Below are positions 16,924-25,824 of a stretch of 64,000 nt of DNA, one piece after another. Each line of letters starts with the position of its first letter. The stretch's first letter is position 1. Under the pieces are notes generated by a model. It had not been told where the DNA came from. It saw nothing but the letters and a program-made list of their open reading frames with translations, and ran no database searches. Origin of the DNA: Paenibacillus sp. PAMC 26794 (GTDB lineage: Bacteria; Bacillota; Bacilli; Paenibacillales; Paenibacillaceae); assembly GCF_000316035.1 (NCBI RefSeq), contig NZ_ANHX01000075.1, forward strand, positions 1 to 64,000, written 5' to 3'. The position numbers were made by a program, and so were the translations under genes.

Positions 16924-18560
16924 GACATCAATTCCTCCACAATCGCTTGTTCTCGCTGCTGCAGGCTATGCTTCTGCCACACGATATCATCACGTGCCGG
17001 GAAATCCTCACGATAGTGAGCCCCCCGACTCTCCTCGCGGTGTAATGCTCCGCTGGTAACTAACCAGGCACAGGTCAGAAGGTTGGCATACTCCAGCTCT
17101 TCCTTATGAGTGAGTGTCTGATCAAAAAATTGCAATTCCTGTTGCAGCTTGTCCATGGCATTCTGCAGGTCCTCACCATTCCGGCGCAAGCCTACCTGAC
17201 GAACCATCATTTTCTGTAATCGTAAGCGTCTTTCGGATACCGGCTTTTGCTCTTCCGTGATCTTGTTGATCTTGTTATTCATGTCCACAGATGAAGGCGC
17301 AGTCCCTCTTGCTTGTAATAAACCAAGCGGAAGGAGAAATTGAATACGATCAACAATTCTCCGCCCAAATACAATCGCTTCTGATAAAGAATTGCTTGCC
17401 AGGCGGTTAGCTCCATGCACTCCTGTAGAAGACACCTCGCCACAAGCAAATAATCGGGAGATGCTGCTCTCTCCACTAAGATCCGTTTTCACTCCACCCA
17501 TCATGTAATGGGCAGCAGGTGCAACGGGAATCCAATCCGTTGTCATGTCCAATCCATAACGCATACAAGTCTCATATATGGTAGGGAACCGATGCTTGAT
17601 CATCTCTGGCTGTTCATGCGTAATGTCCAAGTACACAAAGGTACTGTTGGTGGACTCCATCTCACTAACAATCGCTCGTGCCACGATATCGCGTGGGGCC
17701 AGTTCAAGCTGGGCATGATAACGATCCATGAAGCGCTCGCCCTTCACATTGCGCAAATATGCCCCTTCGCCGCGTACGGCTTCTGACACAAGGAAACGCG
17801 GGGCCCCCGGGTAACAAAGAGAGGTGGGGTGGAATTGGATAAATTCCATGTCACGAACAATAGCCCCAGCCCGATAGGCCATGGCTACACCATCGGCAGT
17901 AGCTACATCCGGATTCGTCGTGTATCGGTACAGTTGTCCTGCCCCACCAGAGCAAAGAACAGTTGCCTGTGCCTTCACGAACACTTGGGATCCGTCATCC
18001 TTCTGAACCAGAGCGCCAATGCATTCCCCTCGATCTCGATCTGTAATCAGGTCAACAACAAAATGCTCATCCCATACTTCAATCCCGGGATGTTCATTCA
18101 CTTCAACAGCAAGCGCACGTACAATCTCATATCCCGTTGCATCTCCGTTGGCATGCAAAATACGGCGGTGGCTATGCGCACCTTCCTGCGTCAACGCCAA
18201 CTCGCCGTTCTCCAGATCAAATAAAGTACCCAAACGAATCAGTTCCTTCACTCCGTCCGGACCCTCATTCACCAATACCTCTACCGCTTCGGAGCGGCAT
18301 AAGCCCGCTCCTGCTACAAGTGTATCCTGCAAGTGGTAAGCAGGTGAATCATCCTCAGCAATAACCGCAGCGATGCCTCCCTGCGCATATCTGGTGTTGC
18401 TTTCAAGTAATGACTTCTTCGTAATCATTAATACACGTTGTTGTTCACTTGCCTTAATGGCAGTAAACAAACCAGCAATCCCTGAGCCTATAACCAGTAC
18501 ATCCGTCTCTACCATGGGTAGCGCAGACAGATCAAAATCAACTAAATATTGCGGTATCAT
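16920..18560 (-). CDS. nadB: L-aspartate oxidase
   Basis: A 546-residue flavoenzyme oxidising aspartate to iminoaspartate, which NadA condenses with dihydroxyacetone phosphate. The FAD-binding loop VIGSGIAGLFTAI is near residue 28, with RYAQGGIAAV, FHPTSL, RGEGAYLRN and the C-terminal GAHYREDFP. The frame extends upstream over nadA without conserved sequence; the ATG at 18560 with AGGTG six bases before it is chosen, leaving 35 bases after nadA. Confidence 0.96.
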   Translation of the reverse strand: MIPQYLVDFDLSALPMVETDVLVIGSGIAGLFTAIKASEQQRVLMITKKSLLESNTRYAQGGIAAVIAEDDSPAYHLQDTLVAGAGLCRSEAVEVLVNEGPDGVKELIRLGTLFDLENGELALTQEGAHSHRRILHANGDATGYEIVRALAVEVNEHPGIEVWDEHFVVDLITDRDRGECIGALVQKDDGSQVFVKAQATVLCSGGAGQLYRYTTNPDVATADGVAMAYRAGAIVRDMEFIQFHPTSLCYPGAPRFLVSEAVRGEGAYLRNVKGERFMDRYHAQLELAPRDIVARAIVSEMESTNSTFVYLDITHEQPEMIKHRFPTIYETCMRYGLDMTTDWIPVAPAAHYMMGGVKTDLSGESSISRLFACGEVSSTGVHGANRLASNSLSEAIVFGRRIVDRIQFLLPLGLLQARGTAPSSVDMNNKINKITEEQKPVSERRLRLQKMMVRQVGLRRNGEDLQNAMDKLQQELQFFDQTLTHKEELEYANLLTCAWLVTSGALHREESRGAHYREDFPARDDIVWQKHSLQQREQAIVEELMS

Positions 18561-18595
18561 GTTATTCACCTGTCTTGGAGCAAGAGTAGCGCATC

Positions 18596-19534
18596 CTACT
18601 TTACCAACAACATGCGCTCTAGTGATTCTCTGGCTTTGTCGGCAACGGCCGGTGGCACGTAGATTTGCGGCTTCATCGTTTCCAAGCATTTCACCAGTTT
18701 CTTCAAGTTGTTCACTTTCATGTTGGGACATACGAGGAACTTGGTAGCAAAGTGGAACTGTTTATCCGGACTATCCAGACGAAGCTGATATCCGGTACCA
18801 TCTTCGGTCCCTACGATAAATTCCTTCGCTGATGAATTTTTGCAATACTCCAGAATAGCTGTTGTGCTGCCTACAAAATCACCCATTTCTACAACCTCAG
18901 GGCGACACTCAGGATGGACAACAAACTCTGCATTTGGATGCTTGGCTCTCATCTCCACCACATCTTTGACTGTGAGCATATCATGCGTGTTGCAGTAACC
19001 TTCCCAGATAATCATTTTCTTGTCTGTATGCTGCTGCACATAATGTCCCAGGTTTTTATCCGGTACCCAGATAATTTCGTCGGAATCCACCGATTGAATA
19101 ACCCGTACCGCATTCGCTGAAGTACAGCAGATGTCAGTCTCTGCTTTGATCTCAGCCGAGGAATTGATATAAGTAACTACCTTGGCATTAGGGTGCTGTG
19201 CTTTCAATTTGCGTAGTCCATCCACATTCACCATATCTGCCATCGGGCAGCCCGCACGTTCGTCCGGGATAATAACTGTTTTATTTGGCGCTAAAATTTT
19301 AGCGCTTTCACCCATAAAATGAACACCACAGAAAACGATCACATCCGCATCTGTTTGTGCTGCCTTCTGGGCTAACAGAAACGAATCTCCACGGAAGTCA
19401 GCAACCTCCTGTACTTCGTCACGTTGATAATAATGGGCAAGAATAATGGCATTACGTTCCTTCTTCAACTCCATAAGCCGCTCACGCAGCTCGCGGTTCA
19501 TCTCAGCCTTGCGCTCTAAAGCCAGAGCTTCCAC
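18596..19534 (-). CDS. nadA: Quinolinate synthase A
   Basis: A 312-residue iron-sulfur enzyme. Candidate [4Fe-4S] cysteines lie in ICCTSANA, HPECRPEV and LVCPNMKVNN. Substrate-binding landmarks are AHYYQRDEVQEVAD, FCGVHFMGESAKIL and GTEDGT. The start is GTG at 19534, preceded by GGAGAGG. First gene of the NAD de novo operon; the promoter and a 97-nt leader with a small hairpin (ACAGCG/CGCTGT, 19558-19574) are upstream. Confidence 0.96.
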   Translation of the reverse strand: MEALALERKAEMNRELRERLMELKKERNAIILAHYYQRDEVQEVADFRGDSFLLAQKAAQTDADVIVFCGVHFMGESAKILAPNKTVIIPDERAGCPMADMVNVDGLRKLKAQHPNAKVVTYINSSAEIKAETDICCTSANAVRVIQSVDSDEIIWVPDKNLGHYVQQHTDKKMIIWEGYCNTHDMLTVKDVVEMRAKHPNAEFVVHPECRPEVVEMGDFVGSTTAILEYCKNSSAKEFIVGTEDGTGYQLRLDSPDKQFHFATKFLVCPNMKVNNLKKLVKCLETMKPQIYVPPAVADKARESLERMLLVK

Positions 19535-19637
19535 CTGTGATCCTCTCCTTTATCGGGACAGCGTCATGCGCTGTTTCGTGGGCTAACCTAAGTCTTTATC
19601 TTCGCTTGAGAAACGAATCACAAGCGGTTTAACAACT

Positions 19638-19666
19638 AATTTACACAACGTTCACGACTCTGTCAA
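19638..19666 (-). promoter_or_regulatory. Sigma-A promoter of the nadABC operon
   Basis: -35 TTGACA (19661-19666), 17-bp spacer, -10 TAAATT (19638-19643) on the minus strand. No NiaR site was recognised with confidence. Confidence 0.65.
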
Positions 19667-19770
19667 TAAATGAAAAAGGGCCGGAACAGCGCTGTAACCA
19701 CCTGTTTGCTAACTGGTTCGCCATCTAACTCCCGTTTATCTTTATCTATCCTCTTTTAAAATAATGGACA

Positions 19771-19800
19771 AAAAAAGAGAGCCACGAGGGCTCTCTTGAT
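19771..19800 (-). terminator. Terminator of ftsH
   Basis: AAGAGAGCC and GGGCTCTCTT form a 9-bp stem with a short loop and a run of T residues on the minus strand, about 35 bases after the ftsH stop. Confidence 0.8.
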
Positions 19801-19833
19801 TTCACCTGCTATCATAGCCAGATGTATTGTGCA

Positions 19834-21879
19834 TTAAGACGTTGGCTTAGTTCCGCCATCATCCGGGTTATTGTTATTACCCTTTTCCAGATTCGGAGCT
19901 TCGTTTGGAATATCTCCGGCTGGTGGCTCAGGCGTGTCATCTTTACCTTGAATACGAACACGCACATCACCGATGGTGTCGATGATTGGCTCTCCGCCTT
20001 CAGTTGGTGTGCCTTCACCATCATTGTCATTCTCTGCTTTTGGAGTCAAAGAACCTGTTTCGATCAATTGCTTGATCTGATCCATTTCCAAAGTCTCAAC
20101 CTCAAGCAAAGTTTGAGCGATCAGGTGCATCTCTTTTGAATGTTTAACAAGCAAGTCCTTACACTTCTCATAACAGTCATTGATAAAGCGTTGCATTTCC
20201 TGATCAATCTCGTAAGCAATGGAATCCGAGTAATTCTGTTCATGACCGATATCCCGACCAAGGAATACCTGTCCTTGTGAACTTCCGAATTGCATAGGTC
20301 CCAATTTCTCACTCATACCGTATTCCATAACCATACTGCGAACAATACCTGTCGCTTGCTGGAAGTCACTGTATGCACCAGTACCAATTTCTCCGATGAA
20401 CAATTCTTCAGCTACACGACCTCCGAGAAGGCCGGTTACTTTATCAAGCAACTCGCTTTTGGTAACCAGCATACGGTCTTCTTTAGGTAACATGATTACA
20501 TATCCACCCGCACGTCCGCGCGGAATGATGGTCACTTTATGTACCATATCGGCATGTTCCAGGAAGTATCCTACAATGGTATGGCCTGCTTCATGATAAG
20601 CAACAATGCGTTTCTCGCGATCACTGATGACACGGCTTTTCTTCTCCGTACCGACAATAACACGGTCAATCGCTTCGTCGACTTCTTTCATGGAAATATC
20701 TTTACGGTTACGACGTGCTGCAATCAGCGCCGCTTCGTTCAAGAGATTTTCCAAATCTGCACCGGAGAAGCCTGTTGTACGTTTCGCGATAATATCCATC
20801 TTCACATCGTTGGTCAGTGGTTTATTACGGGAATGTACTTTCAGGACGGCTTCACGGCCTCTAACATCAGGGCGATCAACCGTAATTTGACGGTCAAAAC
20901 GTCCTGGACGCAGCAAGGCAGGGTCCAAAATATCTGCACGGTTCGTTGCGGCTATGATGATGATGCCTTCGTTAACTCCGAATCCGTCCATCTCAACGAG
21001 CAACTGGTTGAGTGTCTGTTCACGTTCATCGTGACCACCACCGAGACCAGCACCACGCTGACGTCCTACAGCATCAATCTCATCGATAAAGATGATACAT
21101 GGGGCATTTTTCTTCGCATTTTCAAACAAATCACGTACACGTGATGCGCCGACACCGACAAACATTTCCACGAAGTCGGAACCTGAAATCGTGAAGAATG
21201 GTACACCCGCTTCACCGGCTACGGCACGAGCGAGCAATGTTTTACCGGTACCTGGAGGCCCTACGAGCAATACGCCCTTAGGAATCCGTGCACCTACTGC
21301 TGCGAATTTCCGAGGATCCTTGAGGAAGTCAACAACCTCAACAAGTTCCTGTTTCTCTTCGTCAGCACCCGCAACATCTTCAAATGTAACCCGCTTCTTC
21401 TCTTCATTGTAGAGACGAGCACGGCTTTTACCAAAGTTCATTACTTTACCGCCGCCGCCTTGAGCCTGATTAAACAGGAAGAAGAACAGCAGGAACATAA
21501 TGATCAAAGGAATAAAGGAAGTCAGCAACGTCAACCAGATGCTGTCACCTTTCATTGGCTCCTGATGATATTGGAAATTGTTAGTTTCACTTGCAGCTAC
21601 AAGCTCACTAATTGCCTCATCCGTAGGAGGAATATACGTTGAGAAATTTTCTGATTTGGCGCCATCAGGTGCCTTCTTGTATTGACCGGTCACGAGATAC
21701 GTTTGACCGTTAAATTGAACCGTCAATTCAGAGACATTGTTGGCTTTGATCGCTGCACGCAACTGATCATATCTAGGATTATCGGTGGCTTCGCCGCCAT
21801 TGCTGACGAACTGGACTATCCCCACCACAACTAAAAAAAGAATCAAATAAAAACCAGAATTCCGGATGAACCGATTCAT
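19834..21879 (-). CDS. ftsH: ATP-dependent zinc metalloprotease FtsH
   Basis: A 681-residue membrane AAA protease. Two transmembrane segments (about 7-23 and 108-132) flank an extracytoplasmic domain. The AAA module has Walker A GPPGTGKT (about 207), Walker B IIFIDEIDAVG and the second region of homology; the protease domain has the zinc motif HEAGH (about 430). The last 60 residues are a hydrophilic Pro/Asn/Asp-rich tail ending KPTS. AGGAGG precedes the ATG. It has its own promoter, separate from hprT. Confidence 0.97.
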   Translation of the reverse strand: MNRFIRNSGFYLILFLVVVGIVQFVSNGGEATDNPRYDQLRAAIKANNVSELTVQFNGQTYLVTGQYKKAPDGAKSENFSTYIPPTDEAISELVAASETNNFQYHQEPMKGDSIWLTLLTSFIPLIIMFLLFFFLFNQAQGGGGKVMNFGKSRARLYNEEKKRVTFEDVAGADEEKQELVEVVDFLKDPRKFAAVGARIPKGVLLVGPPGTGKTLLARAVAGEAGVPFFTISGSDFVEMFVGVGASRVRDLFENAKKNAPCIIFIDEIDAVGRQRGAGLGGGHDEREQTLNQLLVEMDGFGVNEGIIIIAATNRADILDPALLRPGRFDRQITVDRPDVRGREAVLKVHSRNKPLTNDVKMDIIAKRTTGFSGADLENLLNEAALIAARRNRKDISMKEVDEAIDRVIVGTEKKSRVISDREKRIVAYHEAGHTIVGYFLEHADMVHKVTIIPRGRAGGYVIMLPKEDRMLVTKSELLDKVTGLLGGRVAEELFIGEIGTGAYSDFQQATGIVRSMVMEYGMSEKLGPMQFGSSQGQVFLGRDIGHEQNYSDSIAYEIDQEMQRFINDCYEKCKDLLVKHSKEMHLIAQTLLEVETLEMDQIKQLIETGSLTPKAENDNDGEGTPTEGGEPIIDTIGDVRVRIQGKDDTPEPPAGDIPNEAPNLEKGNNNNPDDGGTKPTS

Positions 21880-21908
21880 CCCCTACCTCCTCTCGAGACA
21901 CTTTAATT

Positions 21909-21938
21909 ATTTTAACATAGCCCGACATGGCTTCTCAA
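21909..21938 (-). promoter_or_regulatory. Sigma-A promoter of ftsH with overlapping hairpin
   Basis: -35 TTGAGA (21933-21938), 18-bp spacer, -10 TAAAAT (21909-21914). GGCTTCT-CAAC-AGAAGCC (21929-21946) overlaps the -35 and could be an operator or the end of hprT transcripts. Confidence 0.55.
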
Positions 21939-21979
21939 CAGAAGCCAAGAACAGCTCAAGGCTTGGGTCGGGCAGGATA

Positions 21980-22519
21980 TTAGCTACTATAGACTTCCGG
22001 CTTCAAAATCCCGATATAGGGCAGGTTCCGGTACTTCTCCGCAAAATCCAAACCGTAACCAACGATGAACGCGTCAGGAATGTCAAAGCCTGTGTAATGA
22101 GCTTCCAACTCAACTTTACGGCCTGAAGGCTTGTCGAACAGCGTAACCACACGCACCGACTCGGCACCGCGGTTTTCTAGCAGTTCAATCAGATAGCTGA
22201 GTGTAAGTCCGCTGTCGATAATATCTTCGACAATCAGAACTTCCCGTCCTTCAACGGATACATCCAGATCCTTAATGATTTTGACAACACCTGATGACTT
22301 GGTAGAAGCGCCGTAACTGGATACCGCCATAAAATCCATTTCAACAGGTACCGTTATGTTTTTAACCAAATCAGCCATAAATATAAACGCACCCTTGAGC
22401 ACACAAATGACCAAAGGATTGCGATTTGCATATTCGGCACTTAGTGTTGCGCCTAATTCCTTGACTTTACTCTGAATTTCTTCTTCACTGATCAATACTT
22501 CCTGAATGTCGTTCTGCAA
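21980..22519 (-). CDS. hprT: Hypoxanthine-guanine phosphoribosyltransferase
   Basis: A 179-residue purine salvage enzyme. The PRPP loop VLIVEDIIDSGLTLSYL (about 95-111) and ICVLKGAFIFMADL are characteristic. The start is TTG at 22519, with AGGAGG nine bases upstream. It lies between tilS and ftsH exactly as in B. subtilis, where it also controls ftsH expression together with TilS. Confidence 0.96.
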   Translation of the reverse strand: MQNDIQEVLISEEEIQSKVKELGATLSAEYANRNPLVICVLKGAFIFMADLVKNITVPVEMDFMAVSSYGASTKSSGVVKIIKDLDVSVEGREVLIVEDIIDSGLTLSYLIELLENRGAESVRVVTLFDKPSGRKVELEAHYTGFDIPDAFIVGYGLDFAEKYRNLPYIGILKPEVYSS

Positions 22520-22571
22520 CTGTGCGAACCTCCTAAGTTATACTATGAAAGCCTTACCTGAACCATAACCA

Positions 22572-24011
22572 CTACCCCTGAATCGCTGAATCGCCTACAG
22601 TCATGTACAGGATTGCGGAAGTGCCCTCCCTGACAGGAGCCACATTGGACCGTCGAACACCTGGTAACCAGATAATATGACCTGCTCCATCACATACCAC
22701 AGGAATACGTGGACGGACAGATGGGGGGATTTTCTCATCGATGAAAATATTTTTCACCTTTTTGCTTCCGTTTAATCCCATCACTTTCATGGTATCTCCA
22801 GGTAACCGTGAACGCACAACCAGCGGCATAAGCAGTTGATCCGCATCAAACGCGGCTTGATCCGCCGATTCCGGTACATGATAGTCCTCGGGACTCACCG
22901 TCATCAACCGAATATACCGGTTAATTGGGGTGAGTGAAAGCTCATAAGTTCCACTCCATTGCGCAAGACGATACTCGTAAGATTGATCCTGTACGTCCGT
23001 CCGTATGCCAAAAGAAATCAGATTATACTCCCGAGTGCAGGCGAGTGTCTGTCCTATATCCAGGCTCCAGGTCGTCACATGGGTCTCCATGACCTTGTGC
23101 CGAATGGTTTCTATACGGGTAAAGTCGACAAAATCACTGTCCAAAGGCAGATAATTCAATATTAGTTTAATCAACCTTCGTTGTAAAGCGACATGTAACT
23201 TCAAGAAGGAAGGCACCTCAAAGGTTTGCCTTCCGCCGTTCACCTGCACTAGACACCTGTATGTGTCATATGCACTCTGCTCCATGAAATCGTCTTCATC
23301 ACCCACAATTTCGGCAAGCCGATTCAATGACGGCGTGAGTTGTCCATTATACTGCCCCAAAAAAGGAAGCACATCCAAGCGAATGGCATTACGCCGATAT
23401 TTACGCAGGGCGTTGCTCTCATCATTGAAATACATAAAACCCTGGGTATTACAAGCTTCTACAAGGTCTGTCTTGTTTATACGAAGGCATGGACGAATAA
23501 GTTCCACATTTTTTTCTCGTCTTTTAAACTTCATTCCTGAGAGTCCCGACAAGCCGGTTCCACGAAGCAAATGAAGCATGACCGTCTCCGCCTGATCATC
23601 CGCATGATGTGCCAAAGCGATGCTTGCCGCATTATATTTGGTAGCTACTTCGTGCAGAAAAGCATATCGCTTGTTGCGTGCCGCTTCCTGTGGTCCTTGA
23701 CCCGTCAGCTCCATATATGAAGGTACATCGGCCTTGGTCCATTCAAATGTAATACCAAGTTGCTGTGCCAGTACCATCATTTTCTCCGCTTCGTCATCAG
23801 ATTCAGTCCGGAAGCCATGATGTACATGGGCACAGATTAATTCAAGCGGGACATGCCGCATGCTGATCTCGTGCATGATATGCAAAAAAGCTACCGAGTC
23901 CGGCCCGCCCGATACTGCGACGACAATCCGATCCCCGGGAACCCATAACTGATGCTCTTCCGCTGCATCCAGCACGTTCTTCACCAGCATGCTCCAGCGT
24001 AAAGCCTCCAT
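22572..24011 (-). CDS. tilS: tRNA(Ile)-lysidine synthase
   Basis: A 479-residue enzyme that modifies C34 of the CAU anticodon tRNA-Ile so that it reads AUA. The PP-loop SGGPDSVAFLH is near residue 34, followed by HVHHGFR, ALAHHADDQAETVMLHLLRGTG, and the C-terminal TilS substrate-binding domains. GAGG lies seven bases before the ATG at 24011; an ATG seven codons later is an alternative. Normally essential. Confidence 0.95.
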   Translation of the reverse strand: MEALRWSMLVKNVLDAAEEHQLWVPGDRIVVAVSGGPDSVAFLHIMHEISMRHVPLELICAHVHHGFRTESDDEAEKMMVLAQQLGITFEWTKADVPSYMELTGQGPQEAARNKRYAFLHEVATKYNAASIALAHHADDQAETVMLHLLRGTGLSGLSGMKFKRREKNVELIRPCLRINKTDLVEACNTQGFMYFNDESNALRKYRRNAIRLDVLPFLGQYNGQLTPSLNRLAEIVGDEDDFMEQSAYDTYRCLVQVNGGRQTFEVPSFLKLHVALQRRLIKLILNYLPLDSDFVDFTRIETIRHKVMETHVTTWSLDIGQTLACTREYNLISFGIRTDVQDQSYEYRLAQWSGTYELSLTPINRYIRLMTVSPEDYHVPESADQAAFDADQLLMPLVVRSRLPGDTMKVMGLNGSKKVKNIFIDEKIPPSVRPRIPVVCDGAGHIIWLPGVRRSNVAPVREGTSAILYMTVGDSAIQG

Positions 24012-24055
24012 ACCTGTTCCTCATTCCTTGCGTTATGTATATGCACTCTCACAGA

Positions 24056-25003
24056 TCAGAAAAGTAGTGCATAGATGAGCACTCCAATAAGTAATATCAC
24101 AGATAAAGCGAATGCGTTCTTAAGCCAGCGCGGTGTTGTACTTTTGGAACGACGGCGAAGAGGCGTGGGACGCGCCATCATTTCCTTCCATCCTTGTGCC
24201 GCATGGCCTGCATCACGAAACTGACCTCGTAAAGCCTGAATCGTCCAGTTGCGAAAAGGACCCAGTCGTTCACTGCGCTCCACCAGCGCTACGAGCTGAT
24301 TCACACTTCGCAGTTGCGGTAATCCTTCGGCTGCCAGTGCCTTGAGCGCGTCTGCTTCAAGTACATGAATCAATAATAATGCAAATGCAAATACATCATA
24401 GGTACCATCTGCCGTACGGCTGCCTGCATTCCAGAAGCCCCGATCATACCATTCGGTGAACTGTTTGACGCTTCGACCAATCGACGTAACTCCGCCGTAG
24501 TCGATCAATTCCACCTGCCCATAGTCGGATACTAACACATTCTGAGGTTTGAGATCACCAAACACCCATCCCGCCTGATGTAATTGTGCCAGCTTCTGCA
24601 AGAGTCTAAGTCCCACCAGAAGTGTCCAGTCTGTCCCCTGACGCCGAATGAAGTGATGAAGTGCCTCACCTCTAACGTAACGCATCACATAAAAGGGAAT
24701 ATCCCGGCCGCGAACGGCATAATCATCCACATCTTTAAGATAGGAAGGAATGCCGCTCTGCCGAAGGGCCTCATGATTACGCTGTAGTTGAAAAGATTTG
24801 AGTACATTGACTTCCGATTGCAGATCAACCGGATCAAATCCCATTTTTAGCGCGTAGTGTTTGCCATTTTCACCCCGTTGGACAAGAAAAACGATGCCAT
24901 TAGCTCCTTTGCCCAGTAGCTTCCGAATCGTGTAACGACTGCGATTCCATTTCCCTGTAACCACTGTTCCTGGCGGGAAAGAGGCGTCAGACAACGTTGT
25001 CAC
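24056..25003 (-). CDS. yabT: YabT-like serine/threonine protein kinase with C-terminal membrane anchor
   Basis: A 315-residue Hanks-type kinase: glycine loop LLGKGANGIVFLV (about 28-40), lysine in HYALKMGF, catalytic loop VFGDLKPQNVLV in place of HRDLKPEN, and DYGG in place of DFG. A single transmembrane helix ends the protein (about 295-313), putting the kinase in the cytoplasm. B. subtilis YabT is active during sporulation and is DNA-stimulated; substrates here are unknown. Start ambiguous: GTG at 25003 (AAGGG seven bases before) or TTG at 25024. Either overlaps the yabS end. Confidence 0.88.
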   Translation of the reverse strand: MTTLSDASFPPGTVVTGKWNRSRYTIRKLLGKGANGIVFLVQRGENGKHYALKMGFDPVDLQSEVNVLKSFQLQRNHEALRQSGIPSYLKDVDDYAVRGRDIPFYVMRYVRGEALHHFIRRQGTDWTLLVGLRLLQKLAQLHQAGWVFGDLKPQNVLVSDYGQVELIDYGGVTSIGRSVKQFTEWYDRGFWNAGSRTADGTYDVFAFALLLIHVLEADALKALAAEGLPQLRSVNQLVALVERSERLGPFRNWTIQALRGQFRDAGHAAQGWKEMMARPTPLRRRSKSTTPRWLKNAFALSVILLIGVLIYALLF

Positions 25004-25739
25004 CGAGCATCCCTTCTCTTTCAATGCGATAGTTCCCTTCTATTTCCTGCTGTTTCTCCAGTGTACCATAACGGTAAAAATCAATCACCTTCTGAATTGC
25101 AGGACCTGTCGGCGTTGCACCCTTCATCTGCAAACGTCCAAACAGGGACCGAACACGGCCTGGATCTGTTGTCCAGTCAATATCCATTACCACATCTTCT
25201 CCACTGTGCCGTCCCGGAAAATGAAATACGGAAAGCTTGCTCTGACCTATACGCGCCTGCAAACTCAACATTAAATCGCGAATGCCTTCTTCTACCGCAG
25301 CCAGTTTGGGCTTCATGCTGGCACTGACGTCTATTAACAATATAACCTGTAAGGCTGTAGTTTCAGCCATATCATCCATCACTTCCACGACCCGGGCGCG
25401 TTGTGCAGGCTCCAGATCCGTTACCGTTTTGGCCTCCTTCTCTCCCAAAATTTGTGTTAACTCTCTATTAACCGCCTGCTGAATGGTCTGAACCACCGTT
25501 TTCCTTGTCATCATCTGCATGGTATGGGCAAGCTGCCGTGTACCTACAATTTGGCTGATTCCACCTCCGGCTCTGGCAATATCCTCGATCTCCCGGCTGC
25601 CCAGCTCACCAATGGTTCCATAATCAATCACACCAACCACATTAACCGTAATCCCCTCTTCCTGCGCTTCGGCCGCTGCCAGCACCGGACTTGGTCCTAC
25701 ATTGGAACAACCGTCGGTGATCAACAAGATTTGCTTCAT
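24987..25739 (-). CDS. yabS: YabS-like von Willebrand factor A domain protein
   Basis: A 250-residue protein with two VWA-like features: an N-terminal ITDGCSNVGPSP and a central metal-ion motif LLIDVSASM (DxSxS, about 133-141). Position between spoIIE and yabT is conserved in Bacillus, where it is sporulation-expressed and uncharacterised. GGAGGG precedes the ATG. The last 17 bases overlap the start region of yabT, indicating coupled expression of VWA protein and kinase. Confidence 0.85.
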   Translation of the reverse strand: MKQILLITDGCSNVGPSPVLAAAEAQEEGITVNVVGVIDYGTIGELGSREIEDIARAGGGISQIVGTRQLAHTMQMMTRKTVVQTIQQAVNRELTQILGEKEAKTVTDLEPAQRARVVEVMDDMAETTALQVILLIDVSASMKPKLAAVEEGIRDLMLSLQARIGQSKLSVFHFPGRHSGEDVVMDIDWTTDPGRVRSLFGRLQMKGATPTGPAIQKVIDFYRYGTLEKQQEIEGNYRIEREGMLGDNVV

Positions 25740-25824
25740 CCGATATCCCTCCGTTATTCGTTACTCTCCAACTCTATGACTAGCATTGCCAGAATGAAGA
25801 GACTTCAAACAGAAGATTATGCAA

